Below are positions 1-7,416 of a DNA stretch of 16,419 nt, piece by piece. Position numbers and translations under genes: made by a program. This DNA is from Thiotrichales bacterium (lineage in GTDB: Bacteria > Pseudomonadota > Gammaproteobacteria > PS1 > Pseudothioglobaceae): contig NZUR01000010.1 in assembly GCA_002698045.1 (NCBI GenBank), forward strand, positions 8,719-25,137. Direction: 5' to 3'. The notes beneath the pieces are model-generated. The model did no database searches. It was not told where the DNA came from and was given only the letters and a program-made list of their open reading frames with translations. Within the stretch, counting starts at the first letter, position 1; each line of letters begins with the position of its first letter.

Positions 1-370
1 GAATCAAATTTAACATTTTTTGCGCATTTGATTCAATATCGCCAACAATAGCATTAAATTGAGCTATTTGAATTTTGATAGGCTCTATATCAGAAAATAT
101 CTTATTAAGCTGCTCTTGCCAAAATATAGCCTTCGTATTATTACCAGTATTAATTGCGTGTTCGTATTTAGTATTAGCGACTACTTCAGCTGGGTCAATA
201 TCAAGGATATTAGCGAATAACCAAGCATGTGTTTCACTTAAAGCAGCCTTACCAGAGCTATATTTACTTAGATTTGATTGATTAATATCATATTTTTGAG
301 CAATTTTATAGTCAGAAAAACCCGTTTTTTGGCGCACTAGAGCAAGGTATTCAGTTGTTTTTTTATTCAT
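1..370 (-). CDS. Phage-type helix-turn-helix regulator (DUF3693-like), partial
   Basis: The reading frame starts with ATG at 370 and stays open to the window edge, giving about 123 residues with no stop, so the C-terminus is missing. It begins MNKKTTEYLALVRQKTGFSD and continues with a helix-turn-helix of the Cro/XRE type at roughly residues 17-45; the recognition helix region reads INQSNLSKYSSGKAAL. This is followed by LFANILDIDPAEVVA, a layout I associate with the phage-related DUF3693 family. The distal part (residues about 85-123) is helical and rich in Asn, Gln and Ile. I see no Shine-Dalgarno site before the ATG. Palindromic repeats directly upstream (390-480) look like operators, so autorepression is likely by inference. 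The target genes are unknown and the adjacent aap operon need not be one of them. The family call is moderate; DNA binding is well supported. Confidence 0.72.
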   Translation of the reverse strand, partial: MNKKTTEYLALVRQKTGFSDYKIAQKYDINQSNLSKYSSGKAALSETHAWLFANILDIDPAEVVANTKYEHAINTGNNTKAIFWQEQLNKIFSDIEPIKIQIAQFNAIVGDIESNAQKMLNLI

Positions 371-389
371 TATATATTGTTAATTTAAG

Positions 390-480
390 TAACTATTAGT
401 TATTTTATACCACTATAGGTAATTAATAACTATAGTTATTTTATACCATTAATAAAAATAGAGGTAATTAATAACTATTA
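390..480. repeat. Imperfect tandem repeat carrying palindromic operator-like sites
   Basis: Two units, 390-426 and 427-471, share the order: palindrome, then TTTTATACCA, then AGGTAATTAA. A third partial unit starts at 472. Unit 2 is 8 bases longer because of an A/T insertion in the middle. The palindromes are TAACTATTAGTTA (390-402, 6-bp arms around one base) and AATAACTATAGTTATT (425-440, perfect over 16 bases). A half site TAACTA follows at 472-477. On the minus strand each palindrome is immediately preceded by TATAAA, so the site at 390-402 would overlap the transcription start of the helix-turn-helix gene that begins at 370. This is the usual geometry for an autorepressor; the function is inferred. 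Confidence 0.65.
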
Positions 481-806
481 AAACCATAACTTATTGATTT
501 ATATTATTTTTTATAGATTTATTTTTTTGGAAAATTAATCTGTTGATCTTGTTTTATTGAGTAAATTAATTTAAATATCTAAACAAGGATGAACTACATT
601 AGTTGAATTTAATTCAATTTTTATTTATCAAAAAATACAGTTTAAAACCCCTCTATTTTTATACGAATAACTACATTCACTTAGCGAGAGAAGGGTGAAT
701 TGATTTCTATTTTTATTTAAATATAAGTATTAAGTCACCAAAGTAGTGATAAAATTTCTGTAATCCTCATTCATTTGTGAAGGATTGATATACTTTGAAA
801 CTCATT
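481..806. other. Intergenic region upstream of aapJ
   Basis: About 325 bases of A/T-rich sequence with no convincing open frame on either strand. It should contain the aapJ promoter. TATACT at 789-794 could be a -10 element just before the ribosome binding site, and TAAAAT at 750-755 is another candidate, but neither has a convincing -35 at normal spacing. I see no sigma-54 type site and no obvious riboswitch fold. Confidence 0.4.
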
Positions 807-812
807 AAGGAG
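807..812 (+). promoter_or_regulatory. Shine-Dalgarno site that fixes the aapJ start
   Basis: AAGGAG lies 6 bases before the ATG at 819. A longer frame from TTG at 795 would place this site inside the coding sequence and add eight residues in front of a normal signal peptide, so ATG 819 is the start. Confidence 0.85.
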
Positions 813-818
813 ATATAT

Positions 819-1826
819 ATGAAACAATTACTAAAATTGTCTGCTGCTTCATTATTAGTTGTCGGTGCACTTGGTGTACAGGCTTCTACTTTGAGCGATG
901 TTCAGGCAAAAGGTCACCTATCATGTGGTGTATCTAAAGGACTAGCTGGATTCTCTTCTGCTGATTCTGCTGGTACATGGACTGGTATTGACGTTGACGT
1001 ATGTCGTGCTGTTGCAGCTGCAACACTTGGCGATGCTACAAAAGTTAAGTTTGTACCATTAACTGCTAAAGAAAGATTCACTGCACTTCAATCTGGTGAA
1101 ATCGATATGTTGTCTAGAAACACTACCTGGACAATAACTCGTGACGCTTCACTAGGTCTTAACTTTGCTGGTGTTAACTACTATGACGGACAAGGCTTTA
1201 TGGTTAAGTCTTCTCTAGGCATTTCTAGCGCTATGGAGTTAGGTGGTGCGGCTGTTTGTATTCAGGCTGGTACAACTACTGAATTGAACTTAGCTGACTG
1301 GGGTAAGTCAAACGGTATCGACTACAACTCAGTTGTTTCTGACACTAATGCACAAACCCTATCTAACTATGAAGCTGGTCGTTGTGACGTTCTTACAACT
1401 GATGCATCTGGATTATATTCAATGCGTGCAGGCTCTAACGATCCTTCTGAGCACGTTGTATTGCCAGAAATCATTTCTAAAGAGCCTTTAGGTCCTGTTG
1501 TTCGTCAAGGTGACGATGCATGGTTTAACATCGTAAGATGGTCTCTTAACGCAATGATTACTGCTGAAGAGATTGGTGTTACTAGTGCAACTGTTGATGA
1601 AGCTTCTAATAACCCTGAGCGTGAGCGCTTAATGGGTCGTTCTGGAAGCACTCATGAGTATGTTGGTTTGAATCCAGACTGGACTTACCAGATCATTAAG
1701 CAGGTAGGTAACTACTCTGAAAGCTTTGAGCGTAACATTGGTCTTAATACACCAATTGGTATTGCTCGTGGTGTTAACGCACTATGGTCAGATGGTGGTA
1801 TTCTATACTCAGCTCCATTTAGATAA
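819..1826 (+). CDS. aapJ: General L-amino-acid ABC transporter, periplasmic binding protein AapJ
   Basis: Periplasmic solute-binding protein that captures amino acids and delivers them to the AapQ/AapM permease. From ATG 819 it is 335 residues, close to the roughly 340 of Rhizobium AapJ. Residues 1-22 form a signal peptide: KQLLK, a hydrophobic stretch, then VQA before S23. The mature part has the family hallmarks GHLSCGVSKGLAGFS (about 32-46) and GIDVDVCRAVAAA (about 56-68), typical of the bacterial extracellular solute-binding protein family 3. The start is set by a strong AAGGAG site. It is first in the aapJQMP order and is separated from aapQ by a strong terminator. Its codons look less A/T-biased than those of its neighbours, which fits high expression. 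The exact substrate range cannot be read from the sequence; related systems accept many polar and some branched-chain amino acids. Confidence 0.93.
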   Translation: MKQLLKLSAASLLVVGALGVQASTLSDVQAKGHLSCGVSKGLAGFSSADSAGTWTGIDVDVCRAVAAATLGDATKVKFVPLTAKERFTALQSGEIDMLSRNTTWTITRDASLGLNFAGVNYYDGQGFMVKSSLGISSAMELGGAAVCIQAGTTTELNLADWGKSNGIDYNSVVSDTNAQTLSNYEAGRCDVLTTDASGLYSMRAGSNDPSEHVVLPEIISKEPLGPVVRQGDDAWFNIVRWSLNAMITAEEIGVTSATVDEASNNPERERLMGRSGSTHEYVGLNPDWTYQIIKQVGNYSESFERNIGLNTPIGIARGVNALWSDGGILYSAPFR

Positions 1827-1847
1827 GCAATTATCTAGTTAAAACCT

Positions 1848-1894
1848 AAACCAGCCTGATATACTTTATCAGGCTGGTTTTTTTTGTTTTTTTT
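1848..1894 (+). terminator. Intrinsic terminator or attenuator between aapJ and aapQ
   Basis: A perfect 14-bp stem (1848-1861 with 1867-1880, core CCAGCCTGATA / TATCAGGCTGG) with a 5-base loop is followed by a long T-rich run to about 1894. It lies 21 bases after the aapJ stop. Because aapQ follows in the same direction only 57 bases later, it probably ends most transcripts after aapJ and lets a fraction continue, giving more binding protein than membrane components. This is common in ABC transporter operons; partial read-through is inferred. Confidence 0.92.
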
Positions 1895-1951
1895 CAGACC
1901 CTTAGACTCTATATTCATTAAAATATTCATATTCAAATTTAAAGACCATAA

Positions 1952-3172
1952 ATGAAAAAAATTATCCTCGATTCCTTAGGCCAGTCTCAGCACAGAGGGT
2001 TTAACTTTCGTAATCTACTCTATAACAATGAAGCAAGAGCTTTTTTCTTTCAAATCGCTACTTTATTAATTGTAATAGGACTTTTCTATGCAGCAATTGG
2101 CAACCTATTTGAAAATATTGAAGCAAGAGGAATACATACAGGCTTTTCTTTTCTAAAAAATAGGGCTGGCTTTGATATCTTGCCTTTTCTTGGAAACTAT
2201 TTAGTTGACTACACTCCAGAGTCTCCAAATTTAAGTGTTTTTTATGTAGGCCTCATTAACACTCTAGTTGTTGCCTTTATTGGCATAATATTGTCGACAT
2301 TAATAGGTCTCTTAATAGGTATTGCTAGACTTTCTAATAATTACCTGATTTCAAAATTAGCAGGTGGATATATTGAACTCTTTAGGAATATCCCTATTCT
2401 TTTACAAATTCTATTTTGGTACAACTTATTTATCAACGTTTTTCCGAATCCAAAGCAAAGCTTTTCATTTTTTGATCTTGTTTTCCTTAATCAGAGAGGA
2501 CTATATCTTCCAAAGCCTATACCTGAAGAAGGTTTTTTATTTGTAGGTATAGCATTTATTATTGGAATCATTGCTGCTTATTTTATAAAGAAGTTCTATA
2601 AGAAGAAACATGATTTGACAGGTATTCATACAAGCACATGGCCATATACTGTTGCATTAATTATTGGTCTACCAATTATTGTTTATTTATTGTTTGGCTC
2701 ACCACTTCAATTTGACTTTGCAATTCTAGGTAAATTTAATCTGAAAGGTGGTATGGCTGTTGTTCCAGAATTTTTAGCATTAACTTTTGCTTTGAGCGTC
2801 TATACTGCAACTTATATTGCTGAAGCTATAAGGTCTGGAATAGAGGCAGTTGATAAAGGCCAAAAAGAAGCCGCTTCTGCAATTGGCTTAACTAAAATAC
2901 AATCTCTTAAACTTATTGTTTTACCTCAAGCATTGAGAGTAGCAATTCCACCAACCATTAATCAATACCTAAATCTAACAAAAAACTCTTCATTAGCTAC
3001 AGTAATTGGCTACCCAGAGCTAATGAGTACATTTGGAGGTACTGTCCTAAACCAGGTAGGTCAAGCAGTTGAAATTCTTGGAATGGCAATGTTGGTTTAT
3101 CTAGTAATCTCACTGTTTATTTCTTTATTGCTCAATTATGTCAATAAAAAGATGGCTATTCAAGGGCGATAA
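1952..3172 (+). CDS. aapQ: General L-amino-acid ABC transporter, permease AapQ
   Basis: Inner-membrane permease subunit that pairs with AapM to form the translocation path. It is 406 residues, similar to Rhizobium AapQ (about 400), and longer than ordinary HisM-type permeases because of extra N-terminal and central segments. Hydrophobic segments are visible at about 31-53, 97-125, 144-165, 195-212, 232-250, 272-292 and 374-396. The conserved cytoplasmic EAA loop, which contacts the ATPase, is at about 290-335; it includes KGQKEAASAIGL and ends in LPQALRVAIPP. It follows aapJ after the terminator and is 2 bases before aapM, so aapQMP are almost certainly co-transcribed. The ribosome binding site is weak. 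A frame of about 60 codons inside it is a shadow. Confidence 0.93.
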   Translation: MKKIILDSLGQSQHRGFNFRNLLYNNEARAFFFQIATLLIVIGLFYAAIGNLFENIEARGIHTGFSFLKNRAGFDILPFLGNYLVDYTPESPNLSVFYVGLINTLVVAFIGIILSTLIGLLIGIARLSNNYLISKLAGGYIELFRNIPILLQILFWYNLFINVFPNPKQSFSFFDLVFLNQRGLYLPKPIPEEGFLFVGIAFIIGIIAAYFIKKFYKKKHDLTGIHTSTWPYTVALIIGLPIIVYLLFGSPLQFDFAILGKFNLKGGMAVVPEFLALTFALSVYTATYIAEAIRSGIEAVDKGQKEAASAIGLTKIQSLKLIVLPQALRVAIPPTINQYLNLTKNSSLATVIGYPELMSTFGGTVLNQVGQAVEILGMAMLVYLVISLFISLLLNYVNKKMAIQGR

Positions 3173-3174
3173 TT

Positions 3175-4326
3175 ATGTCAGTATACGACCAACAAGCAAC
3201 CAGAAAGCCACCAATATCTCAAATTGGAGCAATACTGTGGTTAAAGACAAATCTCTTCTCATCCTGGATTAACACTATCCTTACAGCAACTTCATTGTAT
3301 TTTCTTTACTTAATGATTCCTCCATTACTGGATTGGATGTTTTTTAATGCAAGCTTTAGCTTTGGCACTATCAACTTTTTTGGCTTTGACATTAAATTTA
3401 GTGAAGCCATGGCAACTAATACAAATTGTGGACGTGAAGGTGCTTGCTGGCCATATATCTATGAAAAACTCTATATGTATACCTATGGGTTTTATCCGCG
3501 TACAGAGACTTGGAGACCTAATATAGTATTTGGATTGACGGCGTCACTATTTGTTATCATTCCATTAGTCAAAAACTATAAATACAAGAATAGAGTGATA
3601 TTGTCAATGATAGTTTTTTACCCAATTGTTTCATACGTTTTAATTTCTGGTGGATTTGGACTGTTGCCAATTGTTGAAACTCACCAATGGGGTGGATTAC
3701 TCCTAACTTTAGTAATTGCCTCAGTTGGTATTATTGTTTCTTTTCCAATAGGAGTTGTGCTGGCCCTTGGAAGGCAATCAAAATTAAGAGTAATTAAACT
3801 TTTCTCGACACTTTTTATTGAGTTTGTTCGCGCAGTTCCACTCATAACAATCCTATTTATGGCATCTTTTGTACTTCCCTTATTTTTAGAGCCAGGTAAT
3901 AATAGTATTGACAAGCTTTTGAGAGCTTTAGTTGGAATAGCGCTCTTTCAGGCAGCCTATTTTGCAGAAGTTGTTAGAGGAGGGCTCCAGGCTATTCCTA
4001 GAGGACAATACGAGGCTGCTGATGCAATTGGACTAAGCTACTTTCAAAAAAATGCATTAATTGTTCTACCTCAAGCATTAAAAATTTCAATTCCTAATAT
4101 TGTAGGCTCTTCAATATCACTGTTTAAAGACACTACACTAGTCTTAATAATCGGGTTATTGGACATGTTAGCAATGGTCGGATTGACAACTGCAGATCCT
4201 TATTGGTTGGGAAGGGAAACTGAAGGATATGTATTCGTTACTATAGTTATGTGGGTTATGCTATATTCTATGTCTCGCTATTCAAGAAAACTAGAGTTAC
4301 GTTTCAATACTGAAAATACAAATTAA
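3175..4326 (+). CDS. aapM: General L-amino-acid ABC transporter, permease AapM
   Basis: Second inner-membrane permease subunit, 383 residues, matching the length of Rhizobium AapM (about 384). The AapM-specific region CWPYIYEK and FYPRTETWRP lies at about 91-114, between the first hydrophobic segment (about 33-56) and a cluster of segments starting near 118. The EAA loop is at about 265-308, with RGQYEAADAIGLSYF and LPQALKISIPN. The ATG is 2 bases after the aapQ stop. An AGGGCG-type ribosome binding site overlaps the end of aapQ, indicating translational coupling. It should form a heterodimer with AapQ. The minus-strand frame at 3681-3914 is a shadow. Confidence 0.93.
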   Translation: MSVYDQQATRKPPISQIGAILWLKTNLFSSWINTILTATSLYFLYLMIPPLLDWMFFNASFSFGTINFFGFDIKFSEAMATNTNCGREGACWPYIYEKLYMYTYGFYPRTETWRPNIVFGLTASLFVIIPLVKNYKYKNRVILSMIVFYPIVSYVLISGGFGLLPIVETHQWGGLLLTLVIASVGIIVSFPIGVVLALGRQSKLRVIKLFSTLFIEFVRAVPLITILFMASFVLPLFLEPGNNSIDKLLRALVGIALFQAAYFAEVVRGGLQAIPRGQYEAADAIGLSYFQKNALIVLPQALKISIPNIVGSSISLFKDTTLVLIIGLLDMLAMVGLTTADPYWLGRETEGYVFVTIVMWVMLYSMSRYSRKLELRFNTENTN

Positions 4327-4340
4327 AAAGGCTAATAAAG

Positions 4341-5105
4341 ATGAGTACTGATAAAAGTAAAACTAATAAAACAAACATTATAGAAATATCAAAATTGAAC
4401 AAATGGTATGGTGACTTCCATGCATTAAAAAATATTGATTTAGAGGTCAAAGAAGGCGAAATAATTGTAGTATGTGGTCCTTCTGGTAGTGGTAAATCAA
4501 CCTTAATTCGATGTGTTAACTTCCTTGAAAAGTTTCAAGAAGGAACTATAGTGGTATCAGGAACAGAGCTAACTGACGACGCACAAAAAATACGAAAAAT
4601 CAGAAGTGAAGTGGCCATGGTTTTTCAACATTTCAACCTATTTCCGCATTTAACAATTGTAGATAATCTTACATTAGCGCCTATATGGGTTCATAACGAG
4701 ACAAAGCAAGAGGCGAGAGAAAAAGCCTTAAAGCTTTTAGATAGGGTAGGCATTAAGGATCAGGCTGAAAAGTATCCAAATCAGCTTAGTGGAGGTCAGC
4801 AGCAACGTGTTGCTATAGCCAGGTCATTATGTACTTCGCCAAAAATAATGCTCTTTGACGAGCCCACTTCAGCGCTAGATCCAGAAATGATTTCAGAAGT
4901 GCTGGATGTAATGGTAGAACTAGCAAGTGAAGGTATAACTATGATCTGTGTAACCCACGAAATGGGCTTTGCAAGAAAGGTTGCTAATAGAATAATCTTT
5001 ATGGATGAAGGTCAGATTGTGGAAGAAAATGATCCAGATAAGTTCTTTAATAATGCTGAATCAGAGAGGTTAAAACTGTTTTTAAGCCAAATACTTACCC
5101 ATTAA
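4341..5105 (+). CDS. aapP: General L-amino-acid ABC transporter, ATPase AapP
   Basis: Cytoplasmic ATP-binding subunit that powers import through AapQ/AapM, 254 residues. All motifs are intact: Walker A GPSGSGKST (46-54), Q-loop at Q96 in VFQHFNLFPH, signature LSGGQQQR (149-156), Walker B IMLFDEP (169-175) and the switch histidine H206 in CVTHEMG. The sequence belongs to the polar-amino-acid (GlnQ/HisP/AapP) class; the aapQ/aapM neighbours decide the name. It starts 14 bases after aapM with AAGG about 9 bases upstream. The downstream MORN-repeat gene follows closely on the same strand and its open frame actually enters the end of aapP. Confidence 0.94.
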   Translation: MSTDKSKTNKTNIIEISKLNKWYGDFHALKNIDLEVKEGEIIVVCGPSGSGKSTLIRCVNFLEKFQEGTIVVSGTELTDDAQKIRKIRSEVAMVFQHFNLFPHLTIVDNLTLAPIWVHNETKQEAREKALKLLDRVGIKDQAEKYPNQLSGGQQQRVAIARSLCTSPKIMLFDEPTSALDPEMISEVLDVMVELASEGITMICVTHEMGFARKVANRIIFMDEGQIVEENDPDKFFNNAESERLKLFLSQILTH

Positions 5106-5143
5106 ATTTAAAAAAAACTAGCCTGCTAAGGCTTACACTTAAT

Positions 5144-5698
5144 ATTAAAGGGACAATCCTATTAGGATTTCTAGCTATATCAAGCATAACTAATGCTGCT
5201 ACAAACTCCTTTTCTCTAGAGGGATTAGATACCATTAAACTAAATTTTATAGACGGTAGCAAGTATGAAGGGCAAGTTGTAGAGTGCTTGCTTAATAAAA
5301 AGAAAGCAAGATGCATGCATGGCCTAGGTATTTATTCAACTCGCACTGGTCACAAGTATAAAGGTTACTTCAAAAATAATAAACCAGATGGATACGGTTT
5401 ATTCTCCTCAACAGATGGTCAAAGCTATGAAGGCAGCTTTAAAAAGGGTGAACTAAGTGGGAAAGGCATTATGAATTACTCGGATGGAAGGAAGTATAAA
5501 GGTAATTTTGAGAAAAATAAGCTTGAAGGCTATGGAGTAATGACTTATCCAAGTGGTCACATATATGGGGAAGGTAGTCGTTATGAAGGCGAATGGAAGG
5601 AGGATAAAAGAGATGGAAAGGGAAGAATGATCTATTTAGATGATGGAAGGGAACTGAAAGGCTGGTTTAAAGACAATGTATTTATCAAAAAACAATAA
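5144..5698 (+). CDS. MORN-repeat protein, probably exported; start codon unclear
   Basis: The frame ending at 5698 encodes MORN repeats of about 23 residues. Repeat cores (YEG/YKG followed by G.G...Y..G) begin near nucleotides 5264, 5357, 5426, 5495, 5582 and 5654. The fifth copy is preceded by a short insertion (HIYGEGS). MORN repeats form beta-hairpin ladders that often bind lipids or proteins; the function here is unknown. The first ordinary start codon is TTG at 5288, giving 136 residues and losing the first repeat. The frame is open much further up, to 5060, and reads as a signal peptide, GTILLGFLAISSITNA, before ATNSF. This suggests a start near 5123-5156. ATT 5144 would give 184 residues with cleavage after residue 18. 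No ATG, GTG or TTG exists there, so the start given is a hypothesis. It may share transcription with aapP. Confidence 0.7.
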   Translation: MKGTILLGFLAISSITNAATNSFSLEGLDTIKLNFIDGSKYEGQVVECLLNKKKARCMHGLGIYSTRTGHKYKGYFKNNKPDGYGLFSSTDGQSYEGSFKKGELSGKGIMNYSDGRKYKGNFEKNKLEGYGVMTYPSGHIYGEGSRYEGEWKEDKRDGKGRMIYLDDGRELKGWFKDNVFIKKQ

Positions 5699-5773
5699 AA
5701 ACAATTAAACAATAATGCAAATCAACAACTATTCAAATATATAATTTAAAAAGAAACTATTAATAAAATACCA

Positions 5774-6172
5774 ATGTTTAAAAAAATCTTTAAGAAAGAA
5801 GAAGCTAAATACTCGCCAGAAATGACTCAAAATGAGGATTGGACTAAGGACATTAGAAGAAGTAAAAAAATTAGCGATGAGGTAGAGCAGCTAACCTTTT
5901 TTAACGATAATAAAAGTATTAATGAGACTAATGGGACTAAGCAGGGACTAAGTAAGGATCATCTTAAAATATTGAAGAATTGCAAAGAAGAAAGTAGCGC
6001 GAATGAATTAATGACAATCCTAAAAAGATCAAACAAATCAAAATTTAAAATTGCAATTATTAACCCTTTAGTTAATTATGGTTATTTAGAACTAACAATT
6101 CCTGAAAGTCCAAGAAGTCCAATTCAAAAATATAGACTTACGAACAAATTTGTTAGGCGAAGAAATAAATAA
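5774..6172 (+). CDS. Small protein with a Fic-type C-terminal winged-helix domain
   Basis: It is 132 residues. The first 55 are highly charged and low in complexity (FKKIFKKEEAK, then many N, K and E), probably disordered and cytoplasmic. Residues about 58-128 look like a winged helix: SKDHLKILKNCKEE, then NELMTILKRSNKSKFK, then INPLVNYGYLELTIPESPRS and a final QKYRLT. This pattern, ending in a LELTIP.(K/R)P.S..QKYR.T wing, is what I associate with the winged-helix tail of Fic-family proteins and some AAA_4/RecG-like proteins. Here it stands alone without a Fic or ATPase domain. Such domains may bind DNA. The ribosome binding site is weak. It lies 75 bases after the MORN gene with no terminator between them. 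The family match is from memory; the function is unknown. Confidence 0.65.
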   Translation: MFKKIFKKEEAKYSPEMTQNEDWTKDIRRSKKISDEVEQLTFFNDNKSINETNGTKQGLSKDHLKILKNCKEESSANELMTILKRSNKSKFKIAIINPLVNYGYLELTIPESPRSPIQKYRLTNKFVRRRNK

Positions 6173-6476
6173 TATCCGCCAATCCACTCTTTTGCTTAAA
6201 TAAAACTTCATTTCTTAGTGTTTTTAACCTAAAGTTCTATATTTGCTGTAATTCAAGTCTTTATGTATTTTCTACGCCCTTTTATACATTACCTTTAAAT
6301 ATGCGCTATACGGTCAAATTTAGAGTTCAATATCTAACCCTATGATTTTCCTAGTTTTTATGCCTTTTTTACTTATTTTCTATAGATTTAAGTTCGTATA
6401 ATTTATATTATGTTAAATAATATTAATAACTGTCTATTTCTCATTCTTATTGTTAATTAAAAGTTAATATGAAGAA
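6173..6476. other. Intergenic region with no recognisable gene
   Basis: About 300 bases of T-rich sequence between the winged-helix gene and the EamA promoter. One plus-strand frame stays open for about 57 codons after a TAA, but it has no early start codon and its translation is a low-complexity mix of F, L, Y and S, so I treat it as chance. Several TATAAT-like words occur (for example 6397-6402). I see no strong hairpin or RNA gene. Confidence 0.4.
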
Positions 6477-6534
6477 TATAATGCTTAGTCCCCCTACTAT
6501 ATTAATAATTTGTATCAATTTTATTCTTAGTCCC
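6477..6534 (+). promoter_or_regulatory. Putative EamA promoter and leader with a repeated nonamer
   Basis: A perfect TATAAT (6477-6482) lies 65 bases before the EamA ATG; the -35 is poor. The leader carries CTTAGTCCC twice, at 6484-6492 (around the expected transcription start) and 6526-6534 (just before the start codon). No Shine-Dalgarno sequence is visible. An out-of-frame ATG at 6537 opens a 7-codon frame that overlaps the EamA start. The nonamers could be operator or translational control sites; this is inference only. Confidence 0.4.
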
Positions 6535-6546
6535 AAATGATTGTTT

Positions 6547-7416
6547 ATGCAGACAAATAAAAGAAATTATCAACTTTTAGGATTATTAATTATTGTCTGG
6601 GGATCGTCATTCCTATTAATTGATAGAAGTTTATTGTTTTTTTCTCCTGAACAAATTGTTGGTTATAGATTAATCATTGGTGCTGTTGTTATGTTGTGTG
6701 TTTCTTTTTTATACGGCAAACAACTGCCAAGATCCATTACTCCCTGGCTTCATTTTGTTGTTTATGCTGTCATCGGAAATATTTTGCCTTATTTGCTTAT
6801 TGCTACTGGACAATTAACTATTACTTCAGGTATGGCTGGTCTTTTGATGGCATTTATGCCTTTAGTAACCTTAATTCTTGCACATATTTTTCTTCCTAAT
6901 GATCGATTAAATCGCTTTAAAGTTTTAGGATTTATTTTGGGTTTTTCTGGAGTTATGTTTATATTATGGCCCTCTGTTAACGATGGCAGTAATACTATTT
7001 TTGGTATATTTTTGGTATTAGGAGCTGCTTGTGCATACTCTATTAATACAATTATTGCTTCTCGACTTCCTTCATACGACCCTCTTGTTTCCAGTACTTG
7101 TGTATTAATAGTTGCTAGTCTTATGTCTTTTCTAATTTGGCCAAATATCTTTTACATTGACTTTAATAATATTCCTTTCATTAGTGGCTTTAGTCTATTA
7201 CTACTTGGCGCTCTTCCTACTGGATATGCTGCCTTAATTTATTTCACTATCATTAATAATGCCGGCGCCACTTTTCTATCTAATATTAATTATTTAATAC
7301 CAGTTGTTGCATTTTTTCTTGGAGCGGTAGTTTTAGGTGAGCCAATCCTTTGGTACAATATTTTAGCTTTATTATTAATTATTTCTGGTATTTTTATTTC
7401 TAGATTTAAATCATAA
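6547..7416 (+). CDS. EamA-domain (drug/metabolite transporter superfamily) permease
   Basis: Inner-membrane transporter of 289 residues from ATG 6547; an in-frame TTG at 6541 would add only two. About ten hydrophobic helices are visible in two EamA repeats, about 7-140 and 150-287. Typical family words are VWGSSFLLI (17-25), LMAFMPLVTLILAHIFL (100-116) and, in the second half, IPVVAFFLGAVVLGEPI (251-267). Members usually export amino acids, other metabolites or drugs, or take up small metabolites; the substrate cannot be predicted. No Shine-Dalgarno sequence is present. The gene stands alone, 374 bases from the previous gene and about 175 before nrdA. Its codons are strongly T-rich. Confidence 0.88.
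   Translation: MQTNKRNYQLLGLLIIVWGSSFLLIDRSLLFFSPEQIVGYRLIIGAVVMLCVSFLYGKQLPRSITPWLHFVVYAVIGNILPYLLIATGQLTITSGMAGLLMAFMPLVTLILAHIFLPNDRLNRFKVLGFILGFSGVMFILWPSVNDGSNTIFGIFLVLGAACAYSINTIIASRLPSYDPLVSSTCVLIVASLMSFLIWPNIFYIDFNNIPFISGFSLLLLGALPTGYAALIYFTIINNAGATFLSNINYLIPVVAFFLGAVVLGEPILWYNILALLLIISGIFISRFKS

Noticed and set aside
75..281. Plus-strand open frame of 68 codons
   Set aside because: It lies opposite the helix-turn-helix gene, and its translation shows no recognisable domain.
795..818. TTG 795 as the aapJ start
   Set aside because: It would place the AAGGAG ribosome binding site inside the gene and put eight residues before a normal signal peptide.
5060..5105. Programmed -1 frameshift fusing AapP to the MORN protein, since the MORN frame is open through the end of aapP
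   Set aside because: The nearby GTTTTTA is not a proper slippery heptamer because the P-site tRNA could not re-pair, and a fusion would put a signal peptide in the middle of a cytoplasmic ATPase.
5095..5316. Minus-strand open frame opposite the MORN gene start
   Set aside because: It overlaps the coherent signal-peptide and MORN reading on the plus strand and has no recognisable features; it is a shadow frame.
6173..6345. Plus-strand frame open for about 57 codons after the winged-helix gene
   Set aside because: It has no start codon until near its end, its T-rich translation has low complexity, and no family is recognisable.
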